A stretch of DNA of 64,000 bases from Actinocatenispora comari (GTDB lineage Bacteria > Actinomycetota > Actinomycetes > Mycobacteriales > Micromonosporaceae): the NCBI RefSeq assembly GCF_017312725.1, contig NZ_BOPO01000127.1:1-64000 (forward strand). The letters run 5' to 3'. Both the position numbers and the translations under genes were made by a program. Within the stretch, counting starts at the first letter, position 1. Every line of letters starts with the position of its first letter. Of the stretch, positions 55,111 to 64,000 are shown in pieces. The notes beneath the pieces are model-generated. The model did no database searches and had not been told where the DNA came from. It worked only from the letters and a program-made list of their open reading frames with translations.

Positions 55111-55689
55111 ATGCTGCTGTCCGACCGGGATCTGGCCAAGGAGATCGACGGCGACCGGCTGCGCCTCGACCCGTACGATCCGGCGCTGATCCAGCCGTCC
55201 AGCATCGACGTGCGACTGGACCGCTGGTTCCGGGTGTTCAACAACTCGCGGTACACGCACATCGACCCCGCCCGCCAGCAGGACGACCTGACCAGCCTGC
55301 GCGAGGTGCCGGACGGCGAGCCGTTCGTGCTGCACCCCAACGAGTTCGTACTCGCGTCCACGCTCGAGGTGGTCACGCTGCCGGACGACCTGGCCGGCCG
55401 GCTGGAGGGCAAGTCGAGCCTGGGCCGGTTGGGGCTGCTGACGCACTCCACCGCCGGGTTCATCGACCCGGGCTTCTCCGGCCACGTGACGCTGGAGCTG
55501 TCCAACGTGGCGAACCTGCCGATCATGCTCTGGCCGGGGATGAAGATCGGCCAGCTGTGCCTGTTCCGGCTCTCCTCGCCCGCCTCCGCGCCGTACGGTT
55601 CGGCCGTGTACGGGTCGCGCTACCAGGGCCAGCGCGGCCCGACGCCGAGCCGCTCCTGGCAGAACTGGCGCACCTGGCCCACCAGCTGA
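55111..55689 (+). CDS. dcd: dCTP deaminase
   Basis: 192 aa from ATG 55111. It turns dCTP into dUTP (or directly dUMP in the bifunctional actinobacterial form). Signatures: [13 protein letters not shown] at the start, [58 protein letters not shown] (catalytic Glu) and [12 protein letters not shown], then [18 protein letters not shown]. Length is standard. The Mycobacterium Dcd is a bifunctional deaminase-diphosphatase, so this one could be too. Confidence 0.98.
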   Translation: MLLSDRDLAKEIDGDRLRLDPYDPALIQPSSIDVRLDRWFRVFNNSRYTHIDPARQQDDLTSLREVPDGEPFVLHPNEFVLASTLEVVTLPDDLAGRLEGKSSLGRLGLLTHSTAGFIDPGFSGHVTLELSNVANLPIMLWPGMKIGQLCLFRLSSPASAPYGSAVYGSRYQGQRGPTPSRSWQNWRTWPTS

Positions 55690-55702
55690 CCCTTCGACCC
55701 CC

Positions 55703-55765
55703 CAGCCCCAGCCCCAGCCCGAGCCCTGGCCATGACCCTGGCCATGACCCTGGCCATGACCCCGG
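55703..55765. repeat. Short tandem repeats after dcd
   Basis: CAGCCC-type hexamers at about 55703-55722 run into three exact 12-bp units CCCTGGCCATGA (55724-55735, 55736-55747, 55748-55759). The rest of the 313-base gap to the amidase gene holds GGACA/TGTCC near 55913 and a TTAGCGT -10-like word, a possible promoter. Confidence 0.85.
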
Positions 55766-56002
55766 CCTCGGCCTCGGGTGGCCGTGCCGCTTCCCACCGG
55801 CGCCGCGTGCGGGGCGATTTCCGCCGCTTCGGTAGGAGCTGCCGTCACCGGGCGGTGAAAAATTCTTCCCAAACTCCCCCCTTGGACCGGCGGGTGTTGA
55901 CGTCGGCGCAAGGTCGGACAAGTGTGTCCACAAGCGGTTAGCGTCAGATCAACCGCCATACCCGAAACGACGGGTGACCATCGCCGACGAGGAGATGAGG
56001 CT

Positions 56003-57943
56003 GTGCGACGCATCGTTCGAGCCGCCGCGGTCGCCGCGGCCGGAGTGCTGGGCGCCGGGGCCATGGCCACCGGCGCCGGCGCGCAGGGCAGTACCGGTCC
56101 GGCGTCCGGGCCGGGCCAGCGCCAGGCCGAGTTCACCGCGGCGGCGAACCGCTCCGGCGTACCGGCCGACGTGCTGCTCGCCGTGTCCTACCAGGAGACG
56201 CGCTGGGAGGCGCACGCCGGCGCGCCGAGCACCTCGGGCGCGTACGGGCCGATGGCGCTCACCGACGTGGCCGCCGCGACCCGCGGCGCGAAGGCCGCCG
56301 CGCCGGAGCACAACCAGCGCGGCGACGGCGTGCCCCGGCCGGCGGCGACCCCCGCGGGCGCCGGCGTGGACGGCGCCGCGCAGCACACCGCCCGTACCGC
56401 GGCGGCGCTGCTCGGCGTGGACCCGGCGACGGTGCGCGGCGACGAGGCGACGAACATCGACGCCGGCGCCGCGCTGCTCGCCCGCTACGCCCGCGACCTC
56501 GGCCACGGCAGCCTGCCGGGCAGCGTGGACGGCTGGTACGGCGCGGTCGCGAAGTACGCGCAGGCGTCCACCCAGCAGGGCGCGCAGAGCTTCGCCGACG
56601 CGGTGTACGGCACGATCGCGGCCGGCGCGCACGCCACCACCGCGGACGGCCAGCGGATCACCCTGACCGCCCGGAAGGTGACGCCGAAGCGGGCCGAGGC
56701 GGCGAGTCTGGGCCTGCCGAAGCCGGCGAGCAGCGAGCGGCCGGAGTGCCCGCGCGGGCTCGACTGCGACTTCGTCCCGGCCGCGTACCAGCTCGACGGC
56801 GACGGGTCGGACCCCGGCAACTACGGCAACTACGACCTCGCCGACCGGCCGAAGCAGGTGAAGATCGACACGATCGTCCTGCACGACACCGAGGAGACCT
56901 ATTCCGACACGCTCGACACGTTCACCAACCCGGCGAGCTACGTGTCCGCGCACTACGTGGTGCGGTCCGGCGACGGGCACGTGACGCAGATGGTGCCGAC
57001 CAAGGACGTGGCCTGGCAGGCCGGCAACTGGTACATCAACTCGCACTCGATCGGCATCGAGCAGGAGGGGTTCGCGGTCGCGGGCGCCACCTGGTTCACC
57101 GAGCCGCTGTACCACTCGACCGCCCGGCTGGTGCGCTACCTCGCCGCGCGGTACGGGGTGCCGCTGGACCGGCAGCACATCCTCGGCCACGACAACGTGC
57201 CGGGCATCAACGCCGCCGGCATCCCGGGCATGCACTGGGATCCGGGCCCGTTCTGGGACTGGAACCACTTCATGAACCTGGTCGGCCGGCCGACGATCCC
57301 GCTGCCGGGACGGCACGTCGTCACGATCAACCCGCGGTTCGCGGCGAACGAGCAGCAGGTGCGCGACTGCGAGCAGAACACGCCGGTGGCGAAGCAGGCC
57401 AGCTCGTTCGTCTGGCTGCGTACCGGGCCCAGCGACGACGCGCCGCTGTTCGACGACCCGGGGCTCGACCCGAAGCAGACCGGCGGCACGGACTGCGCCG
57501 CCGACTGGGGTGACAAGGCCAGCGCCGGCCAGCAGTACGTGGTGGCCGGCCGCGACGGCAGGTGGATCGCGATCTGGTACGACGGGGCGAAGGTCTGGTT
57601 CGACGGCACCCGCGCGGTCTCGCCGACCCGGGCTCTGGTGGTCCGGCCGAAGCCGGGCAAGGACAGCATCCCCACCTACGGCGTCGCCTACCCGGAGAAG
57701 TCCGCCTACCCGGCCGAGATCCCGCCGGCGAGCGTCACCCCGCTCACCTACACCATCCACTCCGGACAGTCCTATGTGTACGGAGGTCGGGCGGTCACCG
57801 ACTACTACTACGCGAAGACGATCGACGACAGCATCCCGGGCGATCACACCGACGTGCACGGGCACGACCGGTACCTGCGCATCCAGCTGGGGCACCGGAT
57901 CGCGTTCGTGAACGCCGACGACGTGGTCGTCGTCCCCGCCTGA
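56003..57943 (+). CDS. Secreted N-acetylmuramoyl-L-alanine amidase
   Basis: 646 aa from GTG 56003 with GAGGAGATGAGG upstream. A signal peptide (about 1-30) is followed by a domain like lytic transglycosylase (residues about 35-80, VSYQETRW, SGAYGPMALTD), an Amidase_2/PGRP fold from about 285 (VLHDTEETY, HVTQMVPTKDVAWQAGNWYINSHSIGIE, HILGHDNVPG, MHWDPGPFWDWN, zinc ligands His, His, Asp) and a C-terminal SH3-like region. It would cut the bond between MurNAc and the peptide in cell wall. The gene that follows is a full paralog. Confidence 0.92.
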   Translation: MRRIVRAAAVAAAGVLGAGAMATGAGAQGSTGPASGPGQRQAEFTAAANRSGVPADVLLAVSYQETRWEAHAGAPSTSGAYGPMALTDVAAATRGAKAAAPEHNQRGDGVPRPAATPAGAGVDGAAQHTARTAAALLGVDPATVRGDEATNIDAGAALLARYARDLGHGSLPGSVDGWYGAVAKYAQASTQQGAQSFADAVYGTIAAGAHATTADGQRITLTARKVTPKRAEAASLGLPKPASSERPECPRGLDCDFVPAAYQLDGDGSDPGNYGNYDLADRPKQVKIDTIVLHDTEETYSDTLDTFTNPASYVSAHYVVRSGDGHVTQMVPTKDVAWQAGNWYINSHSIGIEQEGFAVAGATWFTEPLYHSTARLVRYLAARYGVPLDRQHILGHDNVPGINAAGIPGMHWDPGPFWDWNHFMNLVGRPTIPLPGRHVVTINPRFAANEQQVRDCEQNTPVAKQASSFVWLRTGPSDDAPLFDDPGLDPKQTGGTDCAADWGDKASAGQQYVVAGRDGRWIAIWYDGAKVWFDGTRAVSPTRALVVRPKPGKDSIPTYGVAYPEKSAYPAEIPPASVTPLTYTIHSGQSYVYGGRAVTDYYYAKTIDDSIPGDHTDVHGHDRYLRIQLGHRIAFVNADDVVVVPA

Positions 57944-58006
57944 TTTCGGCCGTCCGTCCCGGGGTGCCCAGCCACCCCGGGACGAACCCTGTGAGGGAGG
58001 AACCCG

Positions 58007-59959
58007 ATGCACCGACCGCCATCCCGAAGACTCGCCGCCGCGATCGTGGCCAGCGCCGGTCTCGTCGCCCTGGTACCGGCCGCGGCCGGTACGGCGGCGC
58101 CCGCGCCGGCCGCGACCGGGGCCGACCGGCAGCAGCAGTTCGCCGCCGCCGCGGCCCGCCACCACGTACCGCTGTCCGTCCTGTTGGGAGTGTCCTACCT
58201 GGAGTCCCGGTGGGACGCGCACGTGGGGCAGCCGAGCAGTGCCGGCGGGTACGGCCCGATGCACCTCACCGACGTGACCCGGGTCGCGGCGCCGGCCGCG
58301 CGCGGGGACGCCCGTGGTGACGACGCGCGGCCGATGACCACGCCGGCCCAGCCGTCCCGTACCACCGACGATCCGGCGCTGCACACGATGGACGCGGCCG
58401 CCGCGCTCACCGGTGCGAGCACCGCCACCCTGCAGACCGACCCGGCGGCGAACATCGACGCCGGTGCCGCGCTGCTCGCCGACTACCAGCGGCAGCTCGG
58501 CGCGGGCGGCGGCGACGCGGCCGACTGGTACGGCGCGGTGGCCCGCTACTCGGGTGCCACCGACGCGGCCGGCGCGCGCGAGTTCGCCGACGAGGTCTAC
58601 CAGGTGATCCGCACCGGCGAGACCCGCCGCACCGACAGCGGCGACACGGTACGGCTGGCCGCCCAGCCGTCGGTGGCCCCGAAGACCGGCCAGCTGTCCG
58701 CGCTGCACCTGAGCAGCGCGAAGGCCGAGGCGGGCACCCCGACGCCGGAGTGTCCGTCCAGTATGGACTGTGACTTCGTGCCGGCCGCCTACGCGCAGAA
58801 CAGCGCCGACAAGGGCGACTACGGCAACTACGACCTCGCCGACCGGCCGAGCAAGCTGAAGATCCAGTACATCGTGATCCACGACAACGAGGGCTACTAC
58901 AACGGCACGCTGAGCTGGTTCCAGAACCCGGCGGCGTACGCGGCGGCGCACTACGAGCTGCGCAGCTCCGACGGCCACGTGACGCAGATGATCCAGAACA
59001 CCAACGTCGCCTGGCAGGCCGGCAACTGGTACATCAACGCGCACTCGATCGGCATCGAGCACGAGGGGTTCGCCGCCACCGGCGCCACCTGGTACACCGA
59101 GGCGATGTACCGGCAGTCCGCGAAGCTGGTGCGCTACCTCGCCGCGAAGTACCGGATCCCGCTGGACCGGCAGCACATCATCGGCCACGACAACGTACCG
59201 GCGACCACCGCCGGCGGGATCAAGAACATGCACTGGGACCCGGGCCCGTACTGGGACTGGAACCACTACATGAACCTGGTCCGCGGGCACGCGCAGCGGC
59301 CCGGCCGCACCGGTGGCCTGGTGACGATCTCGCCCGACTTCGCCACCAACCAGCAGCCGGTCACCGGCTGCGACAAGTCCGGCTCCGGCACGCCGTGCGA
59401 CGCGCAGGGCACCAACTTCGTCTACCTGCACACGCAGCCGAGCGCCGACTCGCCGCTGGTGTCCGACCCCGGCCTGCACGCCGGGCCCGGTACCACCGAC
59501 ATCGCCGACTGGGCCGCCCGCGCGGTGGACGGCCAGCAGTTCGCGCTGGCCGGGCGGCACGGTGACTGGACCGCCATCTGGTACGCCGGGGTCAAGGGCT
59601 GGTTCCTCGACCCGCACCGCAGCCCGACCGCGACCGCGGCGCACGGGTTCGTGGTGACGCCGAAGCAGGGTGCCACGGTGCCGATCTACGGCAAGGCGTA
59701 CCCGGAGGCCAGCGCCTACGACGGCACCCCGGTGCCGGTGCAGTCGGTCACCGACCTCGGTTACACCATGACCGCGGGGCAGCGGTACCCGCTGGGGTTG
59801 ACCAACGTGGTCACCGACTACTACTACGCGCCGACGATCGACAGTTCGCTGCCCGGGGACCACACCGTCGTGGTCGGGCACGACCGGTACTACGAGATCC
59901 AGTTCGGCCACCGCATCGGCTTCGTCCGCGCCGACGCGGTCACCATCCGCCCGGTGTAG
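58007..59959 (+). CDS. Secreted N-acetylmuramoyl-L-alanine amidase, paralog
   Basis: 650 aa from ATG 58007 with GAGGGAGGAACC upstream. It has the same plan as the previous gene: a signal peptide (about 1-33), a transglycosylase-like domain with VSYLESRWDAH and GGYGPMHLTD, the amidase domain from about 285 (IVIHDNEGYY, NVAWQAGNWYINAHSIGIEHEGF, HIIGHDNVPATT, MHWDPGPYWDWN) and SH3-like end (TAIWYAGVKGWFLDPH). Both copies carry CPxxxDCDFVPAAY just before the amidase. A tandem duplication of a cell-wall hydrolase. Confidence 0.92.
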   Translation: MHRPPSRRLAAAIVASAGLVALVPAAAGTAAPAPAATGADRQQQFAAAAARHHVPLSVLLGVSYLESRWDAHVGQPSSAGGYGPMHLTDVTRVAAPAARGDARGDDARPMTTPAQPSRTTDDPALHTMDAAAALTGASTATLQTDPAANIDAGAALLADYQRQLGAGGGDAADWYGAVARYSGATDAAGAREFADEVYQVIRTGETRRTDSGDTVRLAAQPSVAPKTGQLSALHLSSAKAEAGTPTPECPSSMDCDFVPAAYAQNSADKGDYGNYDLADRPSKLKIQYIVIHDNEGYYNGTLSWFQNPAAYAAAHYELRSSDGHVTQMIQNTNVAWQAGNWYINAHSIGIEHEGFAATGATWYTEAMYRQSAKLVRYLAAKYRIPLDRQHIIGHDNVPATTAGGIKNMHWDPGPYWDWNHYMNLVRGHAQRPGRTGGLVTISPDFATNQQPVTGCDKSGSGTPCDAQGTNFVYLHTQPSADSPLVSDPGLHAGPGTTDIADWAARAVDGQQFALAGRHGDWTAIWYAGVKGWFLDPHRSPTATAAHGFVVTPKQGATVPIYGKAYPEASAYDGTPVPVQSVTDLGYTMTAGQRYPLGLTNVVTDYYYAPTIDSSLPGDHTVVVGHDRYYEIQFGHRIGFVRADAVTIRPV

Positions 59960-60012
59960 GTGACGAGCTAAAGGCCACCTCTGTTCGCCTTTCAACCCCC
60001 CGTGGGGGAAAC

Positions 60013-60076
60013 GTGGGGAGGGGACTTCGCCCCTCCCCACACCCCTCCCCGTCAAGGGGGCAGTCGCCCCCTTGAC
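60013..60076. terminator. Two tandem hairpins after the amidase pair
   Basis: First hairpin GTGGGGAGGGG (60013-60023) with loop ACTTCG and complement 60030-60040; second GTCAAGGGGGC (60051-60061), loop AGTC, complement 60066-60076. Both stems are perfect 11-bp. They lie between the amidase gene and the convergent CNNM gene. The rest of the 59960-60298 gap shows no gene. Confidence 0.75.
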
Positions 60077-60298
60077 CATCCCCCGCCGGAAACGCGGAGA
60101 CGAGATCGCGACCCCGCCTAGCCGCCTCGGAACATCGGGGTACCGGCGAGGTTTCGCCGACGCCGCCTGGCCGCCACGGAGCTGCTCTTCTCTCGCACGC
60201 ACCCAGCGGTGGGCAGCCGGCAACCGCAGGGTGCGTGCGGGTCGGGACCAGACGACACACGCAGTGCAGGGCTGACCGCAACCACCAGCGCCGCAGGG

Positions 60299-61336
60299 TC
60301 AGCGGGTTCGGGGGGTGGCGGACTCGGACGTGCCGACGATGGCGGAGAGGACGTCGTCGAGGGTGACGATGCCGATGGGTGCGCCCTCGGTACCGACCAG
60401 GGCGATGTGGTGCCGGCCGCGGCGCATCGACAGCAGCAGGTCGGCGAGCGTACGGTTCGGCGCCACCACCGGCAGCGGCCGGATCGCGGTGGCGGGCAAC
60501 GGTTTGCGCCGGGCCGGCCCGGTCACCTCCAGCACGTCCTTGACGTGGATGAACCCGAGCACCCGGCGGGACGAGCGGGCCACCACCGGGAACCGGGACC
60601 GGTGGGTACGGTTCGCGGTCAGCTCCAGCGCCGCCGGCGAGATGTCGTCCGGTACGGCGACCACGTCCATCCACGGCAGCAGCGCGTCGGCGGCGGTCAG
60701 CCGGCCGAGCGCGAGCGCGCCGGCGAGCCGGGCGTGCTCCGGTTCGGCCAGCAGCCCCTCGGTGCGCGACTCGCTGACCAGCCCGGCGAACTCGTCGGCG
60801 TTGAACACCGACTTCGCCTCGTCCGGCGGTTCGATCCGGAACAGCTTCAACACCAGCCGGGCCAGCCACTGCACCGCCACCAGCAGCGGGCGGGTGATCG
60901 TACAGAAGCCGAGCAGTGGCGGCGCCAGCCACAGCACCGCGCGTTCCGGCCCGACCAGCGTCAGGTTCTTCGGCACCATCTCGCCGAGCACCGTGTGCAG
61001 GTAGGTGACGATCGCGAGCGCCAGCACGAACGACACCGGGTGCAGCACCCCGTCCGGTACGTGCGCCGCCTCGAACGGGATGCGCAGCAGGTGCGCGATC
61101 GCCGGCTCGGCCGCGGCGCCCAGCCCCAGCGAGCAGATCGTCACGCCCAGCTGGGTACCGGCGACCATCAGCGGCAGCTGGCTCATCGCCGACAGCGTCC
61201 ACCGGCCGCGCCGGGACCGCCCCGCCTCCGCCTCGATCTGGGTACGCCGGGACGCGATGATGGCGAACTCGCCGGCGACGAAGAACGCGTTGCCGGCCAG
61301 CAGCACCACCGTGACGATCAGTGCTCCGACGTTCAC
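60299..61336 (-). CDS. CNNM/DUF21-CBS membrane protein
   Basis: 345 aa from ATG at 61336. DUF21 region with four membrane segments (VTVVLLAGNAFFVAGEFAIIASRRTQIE, GTQLGVTICSLGLGAAAEPAIAHLL, VLALAIVTYLHTVLGEMVPKNLTL, LLGFCTITRPLLVAVQWLARL), then a CBS pair (WMDVVAVPDDISP, RFPVVARSSRRVLGFIHVKDVLEV and HHIALVGTEGAPIGIVTLDDVL). The C-terminal CorC/HlyC domain of the next gene is absent here. These proteins are linked to magnesium or other divalent-ion efflux. Confidence 0.93.
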   Translation of the reverse strand: MNVGALIVTVVLLAGNAFFVAGEFAIIASRRTQIEAEAGRSRRGRWTLSAMSQLPLMVAGTQLGVTICSLGLGAAAEPAIAHLLRIPFEAAHVPDGVLHPVSFVLALAIVTYLHTVLGEMVPKNLTLVGPERAVLWLAPPLLGFCTITRPLLVAVQWLARLVLKLFRIEPPDEAKSVFNADEFAGLVSESRTEGLLAEPEHARLAGALALGRLTAADALLPWMDVVAVPDDISPAALELTANRTHRSRFPVVARSSRRVLGFIHVKDVLEVTGPARRKPLPATAIRPLPVVAPNRTLADLLLSMRRGRHHIALVGTEGAPIGIVTLDDVLSAIVGTSESATPRTR

Positions 61337-61412
61337 CCGGTCACCTCCCCGACCGCGCGCCGGTCGGCAGATCCGGGGCGGTCTGCGCCGGTCGGGCGGT
61401 GCCGGGCGGCGG

Positions 61413-62777
61413 TCATGACGGCTCCTGCGGGACGTACTCGCTGGGCGGTTCCCAGCCGGCCGGTGGACGCACCCGGACCTGCTCGATCCGGTGCTTCTCC
61501 ACCGAGGTGACGGTGAACTCCCAGCCGTCGTGCTCGATGCTCTCCCCGGCCACCGGGATGTGCCCGAGCTGCGCCATGACGAACCCGGCGAGCGTCTCGT
61601 ACGGGCCGTCGGGCAGCCGGAAGCCGCACTGCTCGTACAGCTCGTCGGCGCGCAGCACGCCGGGCATCAGCTTCGCCGGATCGACACCGGGCGCGGTGAT
61701 CTGCACCGTCTGCGCCGACGCCGACTCCTCCTCCGGCCGGTCGTACTCGTCCTCGATGTCGCCGACCAGCTCCTCGACCAGGTCCTCCAGGCTCACCACG
61801 CCGTCGGTCCCGCCGTACTCGTCGACCACCACGGCGAGGTCGCGCCCGCCCTGCCGCAGCGCCTCCAGCACCTTGTCCAGCCGCAGGCTCTCCGGCACGA
61901 ACACCGGCTCGCGCGCGTACCGGCGCACCAGCGTCGCCCGCCGTTGGTCCGGCGGTACCGCCAGCACGTCGGAGATCACCGCGACTCCGACGATCGAGTC
62001 GAGGGTGTCCACGTACACCGGGAAGCGGCTGCGGCCGGACTCGTTCGCCAGCGCCAGCATGTCGGTGACGGTGGCTTCGGCGGGCAGCGCCACCACGTCC
62101 ACCCGCGGCGTCATCGCCTCCGCGGCCCGCTTGTCGCCGAACCGGATCGTTCGCTGCACCAGCATCGCGGTCTCCCGGGGCAGCGCGCCGGCGCGCGCCG
62201 ACATCGCCGCGAGCAGCCCCAGTTCCTCCGCCGACCGGGCGCTCGCCAGTTCCTCCTGCGGCTGCACCCCGAACCGGCGGACCACCGCGTTGGCGGAACC
62301 GTTCAGGATCCGGATCAGCCAGCCGAACACGGCCGAGAAGCCGCGCAGGATCGGGGTCACCGCCCGGACCGCGCCCATCGGCCTGGCCAGCGTGGCGTTC
62401 TTCGGGACCAGCTCGCCGAACAGCATCGAGAACAGCGTCGCGACCACCAGCGCGAGCACCGCCGCGATGCTTGCCGCGACGTCCCCGCCCAGCCCGGCGA
62501 ACAGCGGCCGCAGCAGCTTCGCCAGCGCCGGCTGGGCCAGGTAACCGGTCAGCAGCGCGGACAGTGTGACGCCCAGCTGGGCGCCGGACAGCTGGAACGA
62601 CAGCCGGCGGAACGCCGCGAGCACCTGCCGGGCCCGCCGGTCGCCGGCCGACGCCTGCCGCTCGATGCTGACCCGGTCGGCCGTCACCAGCGCGTACTCG
62701 GCCACCACGAAGAAGGCGTTCGCCCCGGTCAGCAGCACGAAGGCGGCCAGCGGTAGCACCGTCGACAGCGCGATCAC
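61413..62777 (-). CDS. CNNM/DUF21-CBS-CorC membrane protein
   Basis: 454 aa from GTG at 62777, which overlaps the stop of the gene above (GTGA). Four DUF21 membrane segments (LPLAAFVLLTGANAFFVVAEYALV, LSGAQLGVTLSALLTGYL, AAVLALVVATLFSMLFGELVPKN, VTPILRGFSAVFGWLIRIL), two CBS repeats (TVTDMLALANESGRSRFPVYV and LDKVLEALRQGGRDLAVVVDEYGGTDGVVSLEDLVEELVGDIEDEYD) and a C-terminal CorC/HlyC domain (GFRLPDGPYETLAGFVMAQLGHIP). Both CNNM genes lie in one minus-strand operon, 76 bases apart. Confidence 0.93.
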   Translation of the reverse strand: MIALSTVLPLAAFVLLTGANAFFVVAEYALVTADRVSIERQASAGDRRARQVLAAFRRLSFQLSGAQLGVTLSALLTGYLAQPALAKLLRPLFAGLGGDVAASIAAVLALVVATLFSMLFGELVPKNATLARPMGAVRAVTPILRGFSAVFGWLIRILNGSANAVVRRFGVQPQEELASARSAEELGLLAAMSARAGALPRETAMLVQRTIRFGDKRAAEAMTPRVDVVALPAEATVTDMLALANESGRSRFPVYVDTLDSIVGVAVISDVLAVPPDQRRATLVRRYAREPVFVPESLRLDKVLEALRQGGRDLAVVVDEYGGTDGVVSLEDLVEELVGDIEDEYDRPEEESASAQTVQITAPGVDPAKLMPGVLRADELYEQCGFRLPDGPYETLAGFVMAQLGHIPVAGESIEHDGWEFTVTSVEKHRIEQVRVRPPAGWEPPSEYVPQEPS

Positions 62778-63406
62778 CCGTCCGAGTCGACGCGCGCGCT
62801 GGCCACCTGGGTCGCGGTCGAGCCGTCGACGCGGAACAACCGCAGGTGGTACTCGCCGGTCGGGAACGGCATGGTGAAGTGGCCGACGTACCGGCAGCCG
62901 GACAGTGTCGCCGGTTGCCGCACCACGAACGCCTTGCCGGCGGCCATCGACTCGCTGCCGACCGGCTCGACCTTCCCGCCGACGATGCGGGCGGAGGTGG
63001 CGCCGAACGTCACCGCGTACGTGTCGGCCCTGCCGGTGGCCGCCCAGTACACCGGGTTGCCCTTTTTGACGTGGCCGACCGAGCCGGTGACCTTGGGGGT
63101 GCCGCACTGCGCCTTCGGCGGCCACGTGCCGTGCCGGGCCGCGAGTGCCACGGCGCCGACGAACACCACCACGATCAGCACCGCGAGCAACACCCGCGGC
63201 TGGTACCAGATGGGCGGCTTGTGCCGTTGCCAGATCGGCTGCTCGGGATCGTCCGGATGTTCGGGCGGCTCCTCGTCGGCCGGGCGTCGCGGGTCGTCGC
63301 GCAGCACCGGATGCTTCCCGTTCGTCCGGCCGGTCTCGGCCGGGGCGGGCTCGGCCGACGATCGACCCGGACCAGGTCGATCGTCGCCGCCGGCTGCGTG
63401 CTCCAC
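62774..63406 (-). CDS. Single-helix membrane protein heading the CNNM operon
   Basis: 210 aa from ATG at 63406. A hydrophilic Pro/Glu/Arg-rich first 60 residues, one membrane segment (VLLAVLIVVVFVGAVALAA, about 72-90) and an extracytoplasmic part of 115 residues with two cysteines (KAQCGTP and LSGCRYVG). Family not recognised. It is coupled by GTGA to the CorC-type gene and may be an accessory part of that transporter. Confidence 0.8.
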   Translation of the reverse strand: MEHAAGGDDRPGPGRSSAEPAPAETGRTNGKHPVLRDDPRRPADEEPPEHPDDPEQPIWQRHKPPIWYQPRVLLAVLIVVVFVGAVALAARHGTWPPKAQCGTPKVTGSVGHVKKGNPVYWAATGRADTYAVTFGATSARIVGGKVEPVGSESMAAGKAFVVRQPATLSGCRYVGHFTMPFPTGEYHLRLFRVDGSTATQVASARVDSDG

Positions 63407-63748
63407 GAGGTGCAGGCTACGCCGTGCCGGCCCGGTGACCGCACCAGCCCGCCCGCGTGACAGCCGCTTCGGGACCGTTTCGGTACGCAGGCCGCCGGAT
63501 CCGATCCGTGGCTGATCGCGGCGTTGGGCCGATACGCACTGTTGGCCCGGAACGCCGGTCTGCGTCGGAAAGTTTCAATCACGTATAGAAGATGGTGAAT
63601 ACCACCGGTCCGGTCTTGTCTTGATCTTCCTCGGGTAGATGAATGCGGGCGGTAACTGTCCAGACCGATCAATCCGATCCATCCGTATCGATGGGACTGC
63701 TCCTCGAACAGCGTGGACGGGTTGGGCGAAGACGACAGCGAGGAACCC
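63407..63748. other. Intergenic region with probable divergent promoters
   Basis: 342 bases with no gene seen. TATAGA (63584-63589) looks like a -10 on the plus strand and would give a leader of about 160 bases before the GH25 gene. I see no convincing riboswitch. Confidence 0.4.
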
Positions 63749-64000
63749 ATGACAGGACCGCAATCACGCGGCGTACGCGGACGGCGCCGGTGGCGGCTCG
63801 CGACCATCGCGGGAGTGGCAGCGGCCGCGGCCCTCACGTTCATCGGCTCCGGTACCGCCAACGCCGCACCGTCGGGGCCGCACGGCGTCGACGTCTCCCA
63901 CCACCAGGGCTCGATCGACTGGGCCGCGACCGCCCACGGCGGGGTGAAGTTCGCCTACATCAAGGCGACCGAGGGCACCACCTACCACGACGCCGCCTTC
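63749..64000 (+). CDS. GH25 lysozyme, N-terminal part (cut by window end)
   Basis: 84 residues are visible from ATG 63749 (GCGAGGAACCC upstream). A Tat/Sec-type signal peptide with RRRWRLATIAGVAAAAALT is followed by the GH25 start HGVDVSHHQGSIDWAA (catalytic Asp in GVDVS) and FAYIKATEGTTYHD. GH25 enzymes hydrolyse the MurNAc-GlcNAc bond of peptidoglycan. The gene continues beyond the window. It is near the amidase pair, so this region is rich in cell-wall hydrolases. Confidence 0.92.
   Translation, partial: MTGPQSRGVRGRRRWRLATIAGVAAAAALTFIGSGTANAAPSGPHGVDVSHHQGSIDWAATAHGGVKFAYIKATEGTTYHDAAF

Noticed and set aside
55800-56003. c-di-AMP (ydaO-type) riboswitch upstream of the amidase, as known for some actinobacterial wall hydrolases
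   Set aside because: I could not line up the conserved motif; leader is too short and unconvincing.
55949-60223. Minus-strand open frame of over 1,400 codons across both amidase genes
   Set aside because: Arg/Gly/Val-rich translation without motifs; the plus strand has two complete amidases.

Overview
The window is typical high-GC actinomycete chromosome. GTG and TTG starts are frequent, nearly every third codon position is G or C, AGGAGG-type ribosome sites are common, and the gene content is actinobacterial (DUF4192, DUF6457, DUF6314, LppU-like, YbjN-like and XRE-TPR families). The style resembles Micromonosporaceae, but the genus is an inference. Nothing points to a plasmid.

Layout. 1-3.5 kb: 3' end of a sensor histidine kinase, then small secreted or lipid-anchored proteins. 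3.5-12.9 kb: acetyltransferase, a large EndoQ-like/UvrD helicase fusion, two tandem LppU-like membrane proteins, an MFS exporter, a DUF6314 protein and a self-operated ArsR regulator coupled through a 21-codon ORF to peptide deformylase. 13-19.7 kb: a reductase/deaminase pair resembling split RibD, a hydrolase-TetR operon with a clear operator, an AAA ATPase, a lipoprotein hydrolase and a fructosamine kinase. 19.8-24.9 kb: DUF4192, molybdenum-enzyme genes fdhD, mobA and a His-rich DUF6457 protein, and a YbjN-like protein. 25-28 kb: superoxide dismutase flanked by two near-identical Nur-like boxes, Lrp with dimethylargininase, and a Crp/Fnr regulator. 28-41 kb: many small housekeeping or accessory genes (Nudix, GNAT, YciI, phosphotransferases, aldo/keto reductase) and one frameshifted sensor-domain gene.

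About 41.46-49.61 kb is a genomic island in a tRNA-Gly(CCC) gene. A perfect 73-bp direct repeat bounds it: the right copy completes the tRNA, and the left copy holds only its 3' part. The island has no intact integrase; a decayed integrase fragment lies just left of the left repeat. Inside are a NYN-domain nuclease, a low-GC three-gene operon of unrecognised proteins (small membrane-type protein, large NTPase-like protein with a degenerate P-loop, SPFH-like helical protein), a Nudix plus XRE-TPR pair, and a divergent zinc-ribbon peptide gene. The three-gene operon is the best candidate for an undescribed, possibly defensive, system.

49.7-64 kb: a pyridoxamine-oxidase-like gene behind a perfect LexA/SOS box, an FMN-dependent hydroxy-acid oxidase, an MFS exporter with its ArsR regulator and a 34-bp operator, dcd, two paralogous secreted amidases, two CNNM/CBS membrane proteins and the start of a GH25 lysozyme. 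Several intergenic regions hold short degenerate tandem arrays, each with its own unit, which appears to be a recurring trait of this chromosome.
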